A stretch of DNA of 64,000 bases from Gemmatales bacterium (lineage in GTDB: Bacteria; Planctomycetota; Planctomycetia; Gemmatales; Gemmataceae): positions 682,001 to 746,000 of the forward strand of contig BPJP01000001.1 of NCBI GenBank assembly GCA_026004675.1. The letters run 5' to 3'. Each line of letters opens with the position of its first letter. The first letter of the stretch is position 1. Shown in pieces: positions 48,153 through 57,271 of this stretch. The notes below the pieces were generated by a model, which worked only from the letters and a program-made list of their open reading frames with translations, was not told the origin of the DNA and made no database searches. Position numbers and translations under genes: made by a program.

Positions 48153-48668
48153 ATGGCAACTGGCAGTGAGCGAATGCGACACGTTCTTTCAGCGTTAGTC
48201 CAAAACCAGCCCGGAGTCCTGGCTCATGTCTCCGGGATGCTAGCATCGCGCGGTTTCAACATCGACAGTCTGGCCGTCGGCGAAACCGAGGATCCCAACC
48301 TTTCCCGAATGACTTTTGTGGTGCACGGCGACGATGCCACACTCGATCAAGTGCGCAAACAGCTTGCCAAGCTGGTCACCGTCGTCAAGGTCCAGGATAT
48401 TAGCGCTGAGGATTACGTCGAACGGGATTTGATGTTAATCAAAGTCAAAGCGCCGGCGGAAAAACGCATGGAGATCGTTCTGCTCGTCGAGATGTTTCGC
48501 GCTCGCGTGGTCGACATCAGTTTGGACAACATGATGATCGAAATATCGGGACAGGAACGGAAAATCGAAGCTTTCGTGGAATTGATGCGTCCGTTTGGCA
48601 TATTGGAGTTGGCACGTACGGGACGAATTGCCTTGGTTCGAGGCACGCCCGGCGGCGATGTGCTATAG
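48153..48668 (+). CDS. ilvN: Acetolactate synthase small (regulatory) subunit
   Basis: A 171-residue protein with the N-terminal ACT domain (HVLSALVQNQPGVLAHVSGM, RGFNIDSLAVGETEDP) and the C-terminal regulatory domain (ERDLMLIKVKAP, MIEISGQERKIEAFVELM, ELARTGRIALVRG). It binds valine and controls the catalytic IlvB/IlvI subunit in branched-chain amino-acid synthesis. The large subunit is not in this window, so the genes are separated here. ATG 48174 is an alternative start that gives the more usual N-terminus. Confidence 0.93.
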   Translation: MATGSERMRHVLSALVQNQPGVLAHVSGMLASRGFNIDSLAVGETEDPNLSRMTFVVHGDDATLDQVRKQLAKLVTVVKVQDISAEDYVERDLMLIKVKAPAEKRMEIVLLVEMFRARVVDISLDNMMIEISGQERKIEAFVELMRPFGILELARTGRIALVRGTPGGDVL

Positions 48669-48735
48669 CGTCTGGAGCCTTCTTGGTCGCAGCCTTGCCT
48701 TCTTCGTTTACAATGATGTGAGGGGACAACAGCGA

Positions 48736-49035
48736 ATGAATTTGCCGTCCGCCACCATTCATCGCGTCACACCAGAGACCGAAGCAGTGCTGCAGCGGTT
48801 GAAGCCGGGCCAGCGTATTCGCGTCACGCAGACGGTTCGCGTTGGACGACGACAATGGCAAGCCGCCGTCGAAGGAATGTTTCGAGAGGTCCGGCCACTG
48901 GTAACGGGGCTCTCCTACCATCGCCGAGTTGAAGACGATATCGTAATCCCCACCGTTCATTTCACCAAAGACAATGGCGAATTAAGCAGCATCGCCCTTG
49001 ACGAGCATACTCGGATTGAAATTCTCGGAGGCTGA
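48736..49035 (+). CDS. Hypothetical small basic protein
   Basis: A 99-residue protein from ATG 48736, after a short gap with TACAAT near 48711. Text: ATIHRVTPETEAVLQRLKPG, RVTQTVRVGRRQWQAAVEGM, DDIVIPTVHFTKDNGE, DEHTRIEILGG. It looks like a small beta barrel of the kind conserved in planctomycetes. Only 2 bp separate it from the radical SAM gene, so the two are probably co-transcribed. Function unknown. Confidence 0.7.
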   Translation: MNLPSATIHRVTPETEAVLQRLKPGQRIRVTQTVRVGRRQWQAAVEGMFREVRPLVTGLSYHRRVEDDIVIPTVHFTKDNGELSSIALDEHTRIEILGG

Positions 49036-49037
49036 AG

Positions 49038-49916
49038 ATGGCGACGTCGGGACGACAGCCATTACTTGTCCATCGCGACCACAGCCGGGCTTTGGGACAG
49101 CAAAAATATGTCTATGTCGTCGTTTCGCGACGCAGCAAAGGTGTCAGCGTCGGCATCAACTTGAATCCGGATAAAGTTTGCAATTTCGACTGCATCTATT
49201 GTCAAGTCGACCGCAGCACGCCAGGAACAGTGCGCCAGGTAGACATACCCGAATTGATCGAGGAATTATCTGCTTCGCTCGATTTTGTAAGGACACGGGC
49301 GATGTTTGAACTGGAACGCTTTCGTGAAACACCGCCCGAACTTCGGCGTCTAAACGACATCGCTTTTTCCGGTGACGGCGAACCAACCACCTGTCCGCAA
49401 TTCCTGGAGGTCGTCGAAGCAGTAGCCGCTGTGCGCCGCCGCTTGTTTCAAGGACAGTGCTCCCCCAAACTCGTGCTGATTACCAATGCCACACGCTTCC
49501 ATCATCCGCGTGTGCAGTCGGCACTGGAAGTCCTCGATGCCAACGACGGCGAAATCTGGGCCAAGCTCGATGCCGGCAGCGAAGAGTATTACCGTCGCAT
49601 CGAGCGCACCAGCATTCCGTTCAACCTGGTACTCAACAATATCACGGCGGCAGCCAAACGCCGACCGTTGATTATTCAAGCCATGTTCATGCGCATCGAC
49701 GGCCAGGGACCGCCAAGTGCGGAACTCGAAGCTTTTTGCCAGCGGCTCAACGACATTACCCTGGCGGGCGGAGCCATTCGCCTTGTGCAAGTCTACACTG
49801 TTTCACGTCGGCCGACCGAAGCATACGTGACACCGCTTCACGACACAGAAATCGACGACATCGTCGCTTTGGTTCAGCAACGCACCGGCCTGGCAGCGGA
49901 ACCGTTCTACCAATAA
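49038..49916 (+). CDS. Radical SAM protein
   Basis: A 292-residue protein with the iron-sulphur motif CNFDCIYCQ (CxxxCxxC, ~residue 48), preceded by SVGINLNPDKV. Further SAM-binding text is IAFSGDGEPTTCP (GGE-like), VLITNATRFHHP and IWAKLDAGSEEYYRRI. It resembles the COG0731 group (wyosine-like radical SAM) found widely in bacteria with unknown substrate. No extra domain is present. The gene is coupled to the small upstream gene and ends 28 bp before a convergent gene. Confidence 0.85.
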   Translation: MATSGRQPLLVHRDHSRALGQQKYVYVVVSRRSKGVSVGINLNPDKVCNFDCIYCQVDRSTPGTVRQVDIPELIEELSASLDFVRTRAMFELERFRETPPELRRLNDIAFSGDGEPTTCPQFLEVVEAVAAVRRRLFQGQCSPKLVLITNATRFHHPRVQSALEVLDANDGEIWAKLDAGSEEYYRRIERTSIPFNLVLNNITAAAKRRPLIIQAMFMRIDGQGPPSAELEAFCQRLNDITLAGGAIRLVQVYTVSRRPTEAYVTPLHDTEIDDIVALVQQRTGLAAEPFYQ

Positions 49917-49944
49917 GAAACATCTTATTTCGTGAAGAGTTCAC

Positions 49945-50736
49945 TCAAGGCCAGGGTTGCCAGTCTCCCCAGTTTGCCAAATAACTGGCAAGGGCGGCTA
50001 CGTTCCGCGCTTTTTCACTGATCCAGGCGCGGGCCTCCTGCACAAGTTCCGTTTCCCGAGCCAGCGAGATTTCGCCCGTCAACACACGGGTGCGCAGAAA
50101 AACAAAATACGTATCGAGAGTGTCCGCCATGCAGTAATCGTTGATCTCCTGCAATTTGCCAGCCTGATACAACGAATAGACCTGATCGCCGGCGATACTC
50201 ATTTTGCCTGGCTTGCCGAGAATCTTGGATAACAGATTCAAACCGCCACTGAGACGGAAGGCGCCGTAATTGGTCAACCAATCCATCAGATCCAAATGGC
50301 CGGCATAGCGATGGCGTGAGGTGCGAAAGTAGTCGGCGGCGGAGACGCCGTACCGAAAGGCAGCCAATTCGAGCAACGGCATGTCGAAGCAGCGGCCATT
50401 GAAAGTCACCAGCCTCGCTCCCTGATAAAGAGCGACCCCACGCCAGAAATCTTCCACGATTTGTCGCGGCCGAAACTGCGGCGCATCGAGACACGTCACG
50501 GAATGCAACCGAAAATCCGCTCCCACACGCGCCACGCAAACCGCTACCGGATACTGCATCGACACAGGAAGAAAATCGGAGCCTGAACGCTCCAGCGCTT
50601 CTTGCTGGGCGAGCGAAATCGCTTCTTCCGTCGAAATCTCATCATCGGGATACTTAACCAACTTCAGCAGTTTTCCATCCGGCACGCTTTCCGTGTCAAC
50701 GACAAGATAGGCAGGCGCAACGATCGGTTCAGGCAT
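49945..50736 (-). CDS. Predicted 3'-5' exonuclease, PolB-like (DNA_pol_B_exo2)
   Basis: A 263-residue protein. The DEDD exonuclease fold is visible: LVVDTESVPDGKLL (Exo I, D-x-E), LVTFNGRCFDMPLLELAAFR (Exo II, N-G-x-x-F-D) and INDYCMADTLDTYFVFLR (Exo III). GGLNLLSKILGKPGK lies between. It belongs to the family of predicted PolB-like exonucleases, thought to act in DNA repair. It stands alone and is convergent with the radical SAM gene. Confidence 0.85.
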   Translation of the reverse strand: MPEPIVAPAYLVVDTESVPDGKLLKLVKYPDDEISTEEAISLAQQEALERSGSDFLPVSMQYPVAVCVARVGADFRLHSVTCLDAPQFRPRQIVEDFWRGVALYQGARLVTFNGRCFDMPLLELAAFRYGVSAADYFRTSRHRYAGHLDLMDWLTNYGAFRLSGGLNLLSKILGKPGKMSIAGDQVYSLYQAGKLQEINDYCMADTLDTYFVFLRTRVLTGEISLARETELVQEARAWISEKARNVAALASYLANWGDWQPWP

Positions 50737-50970
50737 ACAGATTTCCTACTCAGCTCGATTTCTCTAGTCTGGTAATGCGGGCACAACCAGCGATCCTGGT
50801 CCAGCCAACGCCAATTGGCAGCATTGTGCCAGGTGCTCGCGGTCTGGTATCGAATCGCTTTGTCATGGTATCCTGTCGCCGAGCTTTTGTCTTGCGATCG
50901 GAGTCGGTTCGATGCCTGGTTGTTATCACGCAGCCGACAGAGGAAATCGTCCTTTCGAAAAGGATGACAC

Positions 50971-52335
50971 ATGAATGACGCCACGGAAACCAGCTTTCCC
51001 GAACAGAATGAACACACCCCCGCGGATCGAAGAAATGCGCTCGTTATCGTGTTTCTGGTGGTTTTCATCGACTTGCTCGGATTCGGAATCGTTCTGCCGT
51101 TGTTGCCGTTGTACACGACGGACCTTCTGGTGCCGTTGATGCCGAGCGAAAGCATGCGTCCCTGGCGGGGCGTGGTACTCGGTCTTTTGATGGCGTCGTT
51201 TTCCTTTATGCAGTTTCTCTGTTCGCCGATTTGGGGAAGATTATCGGACCGTGTCGGCCGCCGGCCGGTCCTCCTCATCGGCCTGACGGCATCGGTTTCA
51301 TTCTATGCACTCTTTGGAATCGCATCGGAGATCGGCGCCCAGGGGCATCATGCTTTGGCATTGGCTTTGCTGTTCGTTTCCCGCCTGGGAGCAGGGATTG
51401 CCGGTGCGACGATTTCCACCGCCCAGGCTGTTATCGCGGACAGCACGCCGCCGGAAAACCGCGCCCATGGCATGGCGTTGATCGGTGCTGCGTTCGGTAT
51501 CGGCTTCACTTTTGGACCGCTTTTAGGTTTCGCCTCGCTTTTCGTTCCCCGTGCTGGCGCTCCCGGATTTGCGGCGGCAACGTTCTCGCTTGTCGCTTTA
51601 ATCCTGGCGCTTCGGCTTCTACCTGAAACCTTGCGAACTCAAGGCTCCGCTGCGCGCAAACGTTGGCTCGACTGGCAAAACCTTCTGGTCACCTTGAAAA
51701 CGCCGTCGGTGGGGCTGCTGGTAATGATTTTCTTTCTGGCAACCTGGTCGTTTGGCAGTCTCGAATCGACGCTCGCTTTGGTCAACAAAGTCATTTTGAA
51801 TCCCGATGCGGATTTGCATGTCGAGCTGACAAAAGAAGCTGCTCGATCGACCGAACGATATAACTTTTTGATCTTTGCCTATGTCGGCATGGTCTTGATG
51901 TTGATACAGGGGTTCGTCTACCGCCGCTTCGTGCGGCGGCTGGGTGAAATCCGCTTCCTGCGTGCGGGAATCGTTTTGTTGTGGCTGGGATTCACGAGCG
52001 CTGTAAGCGTGCTATTGGTGCGACAGTCTTTAGCCGACTCCGGTTGGCTGATTCCTAGTGCCCTTGCCGCCATGACCGTCGCTGTCGTGGGCTTCGCTTT
52101 CATCACCCCGTCCGTCCATGCCCTGATCTCGAACCGGAGCGACCCGGCACGTCAAGGAGAAGTCCTCGGCGTCAACCAATCGGCGGCAGCGCTGGCTCGA
52201 ATCCTCGGACCCATGTGCGGACCAGCTTTGTTTTTTGTCGGCAACTCGCACATTTGGCCTTTTGTCTTTGGTGCCCTCATGATTACAGTCGTCTTTTTTC
52301 TGGCCCTGCGCGTGCAACCGGCCACCGCGCATTGA
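50971..52335 (+). CDS. MFS efflux transporter, TetA-like
   Basis: A 454-residue membrane protein with about 12 helices. Motif A reads GRLSDRVGRRPVLL in the loop after helix 2, the first helix is VIVFLVVFIDLLGFGIVLPL (D and G typical of TetA/DHA1 exporters), and GAGIAGATISTAQAVIAD is the motif-C-like helix 5. It exports small compounds with protons. The start ATG 50971 has AAAGGATG upstream. An internal cytoplasmic loop is long for the family. The substrate cannot be told from sequence. Confidence 0.85.
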   Translation: MNDATETSFPEQNEHTPADRRNALVIVFLVVFIDLLGFGIVLPLLPLYTTDLLVPLMPSESMRPWRGVVLGLLMASFSFMQFLCSPIWGRLSDRVGRRPVLLIGLTASVSFYALFGIASEIGAQGHHALALALLFVSRLGAGIAGATISTAQAVIADSTPPENRAHGMALIGAAFGIGFTFGPLLGFASLFVPRAGAPGFAAATFSLVALILALRLLPETLRTQGSAARKRWLDWQNLLVTLKTPSVGLLVMIFFLATWSFGSLESTLALVNKVILNPDADLHVELTKEAARSTERYNFLIFAYVGMVLMLIQGFVYRRFVRRLGEIRFLRAGIVLLWLGFTSAVSVLLVRQSLADSGWLIPSALAAMTVAVVGFAFITPSVHALISNRSDPARQGEVLGVNQSAAALARILGPMCGPALFFVGNSHIWPFVFGALMITVVFFLALRVQPATAH

Positions 52336-52372
52336 TCCCGGACTTTCCCATCTGGCGAAAGGAAGCGCCAAG

Positions 52373-53446
52373 ATGCTGACGAACAGCTACGAATCGTGCC
52401 CGCCCAAGCGCATCGCTTTGATCAAACCTAGCGCTCTGGGAGATATCGTACACAGTCTGCCAGTAGTCACGGCACTGCGACGCCGATTTCCCCAAGCCCG
52501 CATCACTTGGGTGGTCAACAAGGCGTACGAACCGCTCCTGTGTGGGCATCCCGATCTCGATGCCACTCTCGCTTTTCCTCGCCGAGCCATCAGCTGGCAA
52601 AAACCGCAGAGTCTGTTAATCTTTTGCCGTTTCCTGCGAGAAATGCGATGCCAACATTTCGATCTCGTTATCGATTTGCAGGGACTCTTGCGGACCGGTC
52701 TGATGACGTTTGCGACAGGCGCTCGGCGGCGAGTCGGCCTTGCTAGCGCAAGAGAAGGGGCACGTTGGTTCTACACCGACATTGTAGTCGATAACCAACA
52801 ACCTTACAGGCACGCGGTCGATCGCTATTGGCTCGTTGCCGATGCATTAGGTGCCGGCCGTTTTGCAAAGGAGTTTCGCTTTCCCGATTTTCCAAGCGAG
52901 CTGACGCGCTTCAGCAGCATCCTGGCGGGGCTTTCTCGCCCTTGGATGGTCCTTGCTCCTGGTGCGCGCTGGCAGACGAAGCGGTGGCCAATTGCCCACT
53001 TCGCCGAACTCATTCACCGTGCCCGCTGTTGCTTCGGCGGTTCGGTGATTGTTGTCGGCAGCAGCGAGGACAAACATCTAGCAAACTGTTTTGCCGATGG
53101 GTATAGCGGAAACTCCCTCTTGGACTTGACTGGAAAAACAACGATCCCGGAGTTGGTATGCGTTCTGAAACTGGCCGACGTTGTAGTGGCGAACGATTCG
53201 GGACCGTTGCATATTGCAGCTGCTCTTGGCCGACCCGTGGTGGCGCCCTTCACTTGTACCCAGATACAGCGAACTGGCCCCTACGGTTGGTTCGACAGTG
53301 CGGTGGAATCCAGCGTTCCGTGTCAGGGAAGCTGTATCAAACGCTGCTCGCGCATGGATTGCATGGTTGAATTAACAGCAGACCGACTTTGGCCTGTGTT
53401 GCGGCGTCACTTGGCGGATTGGGAGCGCAAAGCCACGCCGGCATAA
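52373..53446 (+). CDS. Glycosyltransferase family 9 (heptosyltransferase-like)
   Basis: A 357-residue protein 37 bp after the transporter, with GAAAGGAAG before the ATG. It opens with RIALIKPSALGDIVHSLPVV, the GT9 signature, and has DLVIDLQGLLRTGLMTFATG, APGARWQTKRWPIAHFAEL (nucleotide-sugar site) and VVANDSGPLHIAAALGRPVV (NDSGPxH). It transfers heptose or another sugar from an ADP- or NDP-sugar to lipid A core or a related glycan on the inner face of the inner membrane. Confidence 0.9.
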   Translation: MLTNSYESCPPKRIALIKPSALGDIVHSLPVVTALRRRFPQARITWVVNKAYEPLLCGHPDLDATLAFPRRAISWQKPQSLLIFCRFLREMRCQHFDLVIDLQGLLRTGLMTFATGARRRVGLASAREGARWFYTDIVVDNQQPYRHAVDRYWLVADALGAGRFAKEFRFPDFPSELTRFSSILAGLSRPWMVLAPGARWQTKRWPIAHFAELIHRARCCFGGSVIVVGSSEDKHLANCFADGYSGNSLLDLTGKTTIPELVCVLKLADVVVANDSGPLHIAAALGRPVVAPFTCTQIQRTGPYGWFDSAVESSVPCQGSCIKRCSRMDCMVELTADRLWPVLRRHLADWERKATPA

Positions 53447-53482
53447 GCATGGGGGATGGGACGGAGTCAGCAGGAAAACAAA

Positions 53483-53506
53483 AACCCCGACCGCTTGGCC
53501 GGGGTT
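53483..53506. terminator. Hairpin terminator between convergent genes
   Basis: AACCCC/GGGGTT pair around a GC-rich loop, with AAAACAAA on the left and TCTTTTCTTG on the right. It can stop transcription from both the glycosyltransferase gene and the caspase-like gene. Confidence 0.65.
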
Positions 53507-53532
53507 GGAGTCTTTTCTTGTTGAGAAAGGGC

Positions 53533-55788
53533 CTAGTGTGTGGGTTGCCAGACGAGGCCTAAATAGTTTTGAGCATCTCGACGAGCGAAGATTTCCCACG
53601 GCGTTCCTTTATGTTCTTCAGCGATTTTAAGGAGGATCTCCTTCGCTTCCTTAGCGTTCTTTTTGGCGTCGCGCCCTTCCGCCCCCTTTGCCTTCATCCG
53701 TTCCTGTGCAGCCAGTCGCCAGCCCTTGTGCCCTAGTTTTTCGTTGAGAGGCGGCAGGTCATCCGTGCGAATCTGGGCAATGGCGGACTGATACTCGTAG
53801 ATATAGGCTTCGCGTTCGAGGAGACGAGCCAAGACATATTGGAAGTGGGCTTTCCAGCGTTTGGACGTTTCTTTTTCCAGGTCTTTCTCAGCCGCTCGCA
53901 TCTTTTCGAGAGCTTCGGTCAACAATAGGCGGACGCGAGCCAAATCGGGCTGGAGCTGTTGGACGCGTTGTTTGAGAGCGTTCATGTCGCCGATGAAGAC
54001 CTCTTGCAGTGTTCGGCTATTCTCCTGTAGCGCTTTGGTTCCAAGGATAACTGCTTCGCGCAAAGGTGTCATTTCCCCGGAATCGGCTCGGTAGTCCTTC
54101 AACACGGCTTCGGGAAAGAGGGGGAAGACATCTGGCGTAAAGACCTCGTCTGCCTGCGAGGCTTTCAGCGGGGTAATCGCCGTCAAATCTTTGAGGATGC
54201 CCTCGACCAGATCGCGAGGTGCGGCACCGAAAACGTCACCCGCCACTTGTTTCTTGATAACGACCTGCGGGGGCAGCGGTTCGCTGGCGTTAAAGGGCGC
54301 AGCACCGTCCGTGATTTCTTTGCCAGCCAGACGAGGCGTTTGGGTACCAGCGGCTTCATCCTCCTCGCTGCCATAAAATTTCTTTGCCATTTCGGTTGTC
54401 TTGGCGTTCACGATTTTCGCCAGAGTCTCAATCGGGATGGTCGAATCATTATCCTGTTTGGCCAACACATCGACCATCTCTTTGTCAGCAAGTCCTTGAA
54501 GGATCTGGTTGAGGAAGATGCTGCCGTTCGTTCGACCTGAGGAATTGAATTCATAGGAAACCTGGTCCTTGGCGCAAGACGTCCACACTTGTACGCCGGC
54601 AGGCGGATTCGCCAACGCTTTGTCGAGCGCTTCGCTCATTGGACCAGCGGTTCGGCGTTGCTCACCGCGTGCGGGATTAGCACGGCAGATGTCGAGGATT
54701 ACGACTTTCTGGCGTGCTTTGCATTTGGTTAGTTCTTCATAGAGCCAGTCTAAGCCGATCAAGCTGTCAGGTCGATCCTGGTCGCCATCCATGGGGACGA
54801 GGTAGGGTTTCCCTTCGACTTCGACCGCGTGCCCCGAGAAGAGCAGTACAATGCGATCTTGAGCCCTGCTGGTCGACAACAAATCGGTGATGGCTTTAAC
54901 AACGAACGACCGAAGTGGCGGCCTCGGATCCGCGGCGACGTCGCTGAAGTGCGTTACCTGTGCCATACGGAAGGCACGGGAAAAATTCGTGGCCACTTCG
55001 GCGAAGCTGTTGGGCGGCACAGCATCATAATAGAAATAGTTCTTGATGTTGATCGCCAGCATGCGGCGGTTGCGAATGGCGTTGCTTACTGGTGCGCTCG
55101 GAACCGGTGTTGGGGTTGGCCGAGGCCGAGTTCCCGGCCTGGGCCGAGGCGACGGCCTTGGGCGATTCCCGCCAATGAAGTTTTGATCATTGCCCGTATC
55201 GCCGATCAAGTCGCGCAACGGCGGAGGGGGAGGTAAAACGACCGTGTTGAGGGGAGGCGGTGGTTTTGGTTTCGGCTTCGGCCGACGAGCATTCACACGG
55301 TTGATTGTTTTTCCAGGAGTTTCGTCATTCTCAACATCGACTACATCGTTCGGCTTAGTGTTATTCACCGCGACGACTTTTGGCTCTTCCTTGATTTCGC
55401 TACTGTTTAGAGTGTTTGTTAGCAGAATGCCAGCGGTGACGACAGCTGCCAAACCAGCGAGCCAGACTCCAGCAAACATCGCCTTTTGAGGCAAAGAGGT
55501 CGCCGCTCGTCGTTTGGCCAAGGGAATCGCTGCCTGCGGCCCCGTTCCGCGGATCGCTGGAGCAGGAGCTACTGGCGAACGTGTTTGTATTGCATGGGGT
55601 GAAACGGCTTTGCCTACGGGAACTTTCGGTGGCACCGCTTTCAACGGTATTGCAGGCTTGATGGCTGCCGACTTTTCCTGGAGCTGTACGACTATGCCGC
55701 AAAATTTACAGCGGATGGGTTGATGCAACCACGCCGCAGGTACACGCAACTCTTTTCGGCAACCTGGGCATTTCACCTGCTTGATCAT
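53533..55788 (-). CDS. Caspase-like (peptidase C14) protein with zinc-ribbon and membrane anchor
   Basis: A 751-residue protein from ATG 55788 (AAGGGGG upstream). Residues 1-35 form a zinc ribbon (VKCPGCRKELRV, IRCKFCGIVVQ). One membrane helix (MFAGVWLAGLAAVVTAGILL) lies near residue 115, then a Pro-rich linker. Residues ~245-460 are a caspase fold with IVLLFSGHAVEVEGKPY (His) and VVILDICRANPARGE (Cys). A long helical C-terminus follows (ALEKMRAAEKDLEKETSKRW). Metacaspase-like proteins are frequent in planctomycetes and act in signalling or cell-death-like processes; the target is unknown. Monocistronic, with an AT-rich upstream region. Confidence 0.88.
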   Translation of the reverse strand: MIKQVKCPGCRKELRVPAAWLHQPIRCKFCGIVVQLQEKSAAIKPAIPLKAVPPKVPVGKAVSPHAIQTRSPVAPAPAIRGTGPQAAIPLAKRRAATSLPQKAMFAGVWLAGLAAVVTAGILLTNTLNSSEIKEEPKVVAVNNTKPNDVVDVENDETPGKTINRVNARRPKPKPKPPPPLNTVVLPPPPPLRDLIGDTGNDQNFIGGNRPRPSPRPRPGTRPRPTPTPVPSAPVSNAIRNRRMLAINIKNYFYYDAVPPNSFAEVATNFSRAFRMAQVTHFSDVAADPRPPLRSFVVKAITDLLSTSRAQDRIVLLFSGHAVEVEGKPYLVPMDGDQDRPDSLIGLDWLYEELTKCKARQKVVILDICRANPARGEQRRTAGPMSEALDKALANPPAGVQVWTSCAKDQVSYEFNSSGRTNGSIFLNQILQGLADKEMVDVLAKQDNDSTIPIETLAKIVNAKTTEMAKKFYGSEEDEAAGTQTPRLAGKEITDGAAPFNASEPLPPQVVIKKQVAGDVFGAAPRDLVEGILKDLTAITPLKASQADEVFTPDVFPLFPEAVLKDYRADSGEMTPLREAVILGTKALQENSRTLQEVFIGDMNALKQRVQQLQPDLARVRLLLTEALEKMRAAEKDLEKETSKRWKAHFQYVLARLLEREAYIYEYQSAIAQIRTDDLPPLNEKLGHKGWRLAAQERMKAKGAEGRDAKKNAKEAKEILLKIAEEHKGTPWEIFARRDAQNYLGLVWQPTH

Positions 55789-55990
55789 GTAGTCCCCCTT
55801 GAGTCCATCATGACTCAACAGCACAGAGGCTGTGGACACTAAACCCCATTGTTAGACGAAATTCTAAAACAAAAAGTTCCGACGATTCCAGAAAAAAATT
55901 CAGTCCTCTGCCAGAAGCGGGCAGCGGCCCCCTCTATGACGGCAGAATAACCCTTTCCACCAAGCATAGATCACAAAACGAGGGGGCAAG

Positions 55991-56203
55991 TCAAAATTCC
56001 TGAAAACAACTCCGATTTGGATTGCTGCAGGATTCGAGGCAGGCATCTTCGCCGTCCGGTCCTTGCGCTTTCATCGTTTTGGTGCACTGGAAATCGACCA
56101 GCCCTGCTTCGAAGTCGGGATCGTTTTCGAAATCATCGCCATAGACGACCATCGACTTGCAGGACAAATGGATGCACCGAGGCTTGTAACCTTCCGAGTT
56201 CAT
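55991..56203 (-). CDS. Small cysteine-rich protein
   Basis: A 70-residue protein from ATG 56203 (GGTGAA upstream). Six cysteines are spread through it: PRCIHLSCKSMVVYGDD, VDFQCTKTMKAQGPDG, DACLESCSNPNRSCFQEF. The pattern suggests metal binding or disulphides. No family is recognised. The longer frame from 56272 runs through the xdh terminator and is not favoured. Confidence 0.6.
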   Translation of the reverse strand: MNSEGYKPRCIHLSCKSMVVYGDDFENDPDFEAGLVDFQCTKTMKAQGPDGEDACLESCSNPNRSCFQEF

Positions 56204-56242
56204 TTCACCATACCCCAAAAACCGAGTCGCGGATTCAAAAAT

Positions 56243-56266
56243 CCCCTCGGCCGCCGCGCCGAGGGG
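56243..56266 (-). terminator. Rho-independent terminator of the molybdenum hydroxylase operon
   Basis: A perfect 9 bp stem CCCCTCGGC/GCCGAGGGG with a 6 bp loop. On the minus strand it is followed by ATTTTTG, 10 bp after the last stop codon of the operon. Confidence 0.85.
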
Positions 56267-56275
56267 TAGCAAATC

Positions 56276-57268
56276 TTAAACTTGCCAGTATTTCTTGGCC
56301 CCGGCAGCTGTCAGGATGGCACGTTTGACGGCGACCTGCACCAGCTGGAGTTTGTACCCCGTCTGGCTGAGGGGTTTCGCCCCTTTGATCGCAGCCTTGC
56401 CTGCCTCGGCAGCTGTCTCCTCGTTTACGGGTTGTCCTTCCAACGCTTTCGCCGCGTCCCCAGCCAAAAGCGGTACCGGGGCGACATGTCCGAGAACAAT
56501 GCGAACATTGCTGGCTTTTCCGCCTTTGAGGTCGAAAGCGGCAGCGGCCTGCACCAAGGGCCAGTCGTACGACTGTTTGTGTCGGACTTCATAGCTGGCA
56601 TTCTTGGAACCAATCGGAATGGAAACCGACAGCACGATTTCGTTCGCTGCCAGGACATGTTCGCGTTCGTCGGCTTTAGCAGGGGCCTGGAAAAATCGAC
56701 TCAGCTCGATCTCCCGCTTCCCTTTCGGTCCCTGGACCGTTGCCTTCGCTGCGAGTGCAATCAGTACGGGCGCCAAGGTCGACGGATGGACCATGACACA
56801 GGCATACGAATCGGTGAAGCATGCGTGGTAACGGTTTTCCCCGTTGATGGCGAGGCATTTTTCGCCTCCCCGCAGCAGGCACGGCACATGTTCATCACGG
56901 AAATACCAGCAGCGATTGCGCTGGCATAAGTTGCCGCCAAGCGTACCCATGTTACGAATCTGCGGTCCGCCGACCTGGGACGCGGCTTCGGCCAATCCGG
57001 GAAGGTGTTTGCGGACGGCGCTGTTCTCGGCGATATCGGCCAGTTTGGTGTTGGCGCCGATCGTGATCGCCGACCCGCTCGCTTTGATGCCGCTCAAGCC
57101 GCGGATGCCATTCAAACTGACAACTTTATCGGGCTGAGCGATATACTCCTTTTGCAGGTCGTGCAAGTCGGTACCGCCGGCGAGCAGTTCCACTGGCCCC
57201 CATTTGTTATCGAGCAAAGCCACCGCTTGTTCGACCGTAGTCGGCCGGTAATAGGTAAAGTTTTTCAT
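56276..57268 (-). CDS. Xanthine-dehydrogenase-type FAD-binding subunit
   Basis: A 330-residue protein of the medium (FAD) subunit family. MKNFTYYRPTTVEQAVALL and ELLAGGTDLHDLQK are the first FAD-binding motif. QIRNMGTLGGNLCQRNRCWY is the second (GTLGGN). An Fe-S-like Cys set (CQRNRCWYFRDEHVPC) in the middle resembles 4-hydroxybenzoyl-CoA reductase-type subunits. The C-terminal CO-dehydrogenase flavoprotein domain ends AAGAKKYWQV. It passes electrons from the Mo site to an acceptor. It starts 3 bp after the Mo-subunit stop and is last in the operon. Confidence 0.88.
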   Translation of the reverse strand: MKNFTYYRPTTVEQAVALLDNKWGPVELLAGGTDLHDLQKEYIAQPDKVVSLNGIRGLSGIKASGSAITIGANTKLADIAENSAVRKHLPGLAEAASQVGGPQIRNMGTLGGNLCQRNRCWYFRDEHVPCLLRGGEKCLAINGENRYHACFTDSYACVMVHPSTLAPVLIALAAKATVQGPKGKREIELSRFFQAPAKADEREHVLAANEIVLSVSIPIGSKNASYEVRHKQSYDWPLVQAAAAFDLKGGKASNVRIVLGHVAPVPLLAGDAAKALEGQPVNEETAAEAGKAAIKGAKPLSQTGYKLQLVQVAVKRAILTAAGAKKYWQV

Positions 57269-57271
57269 CGC

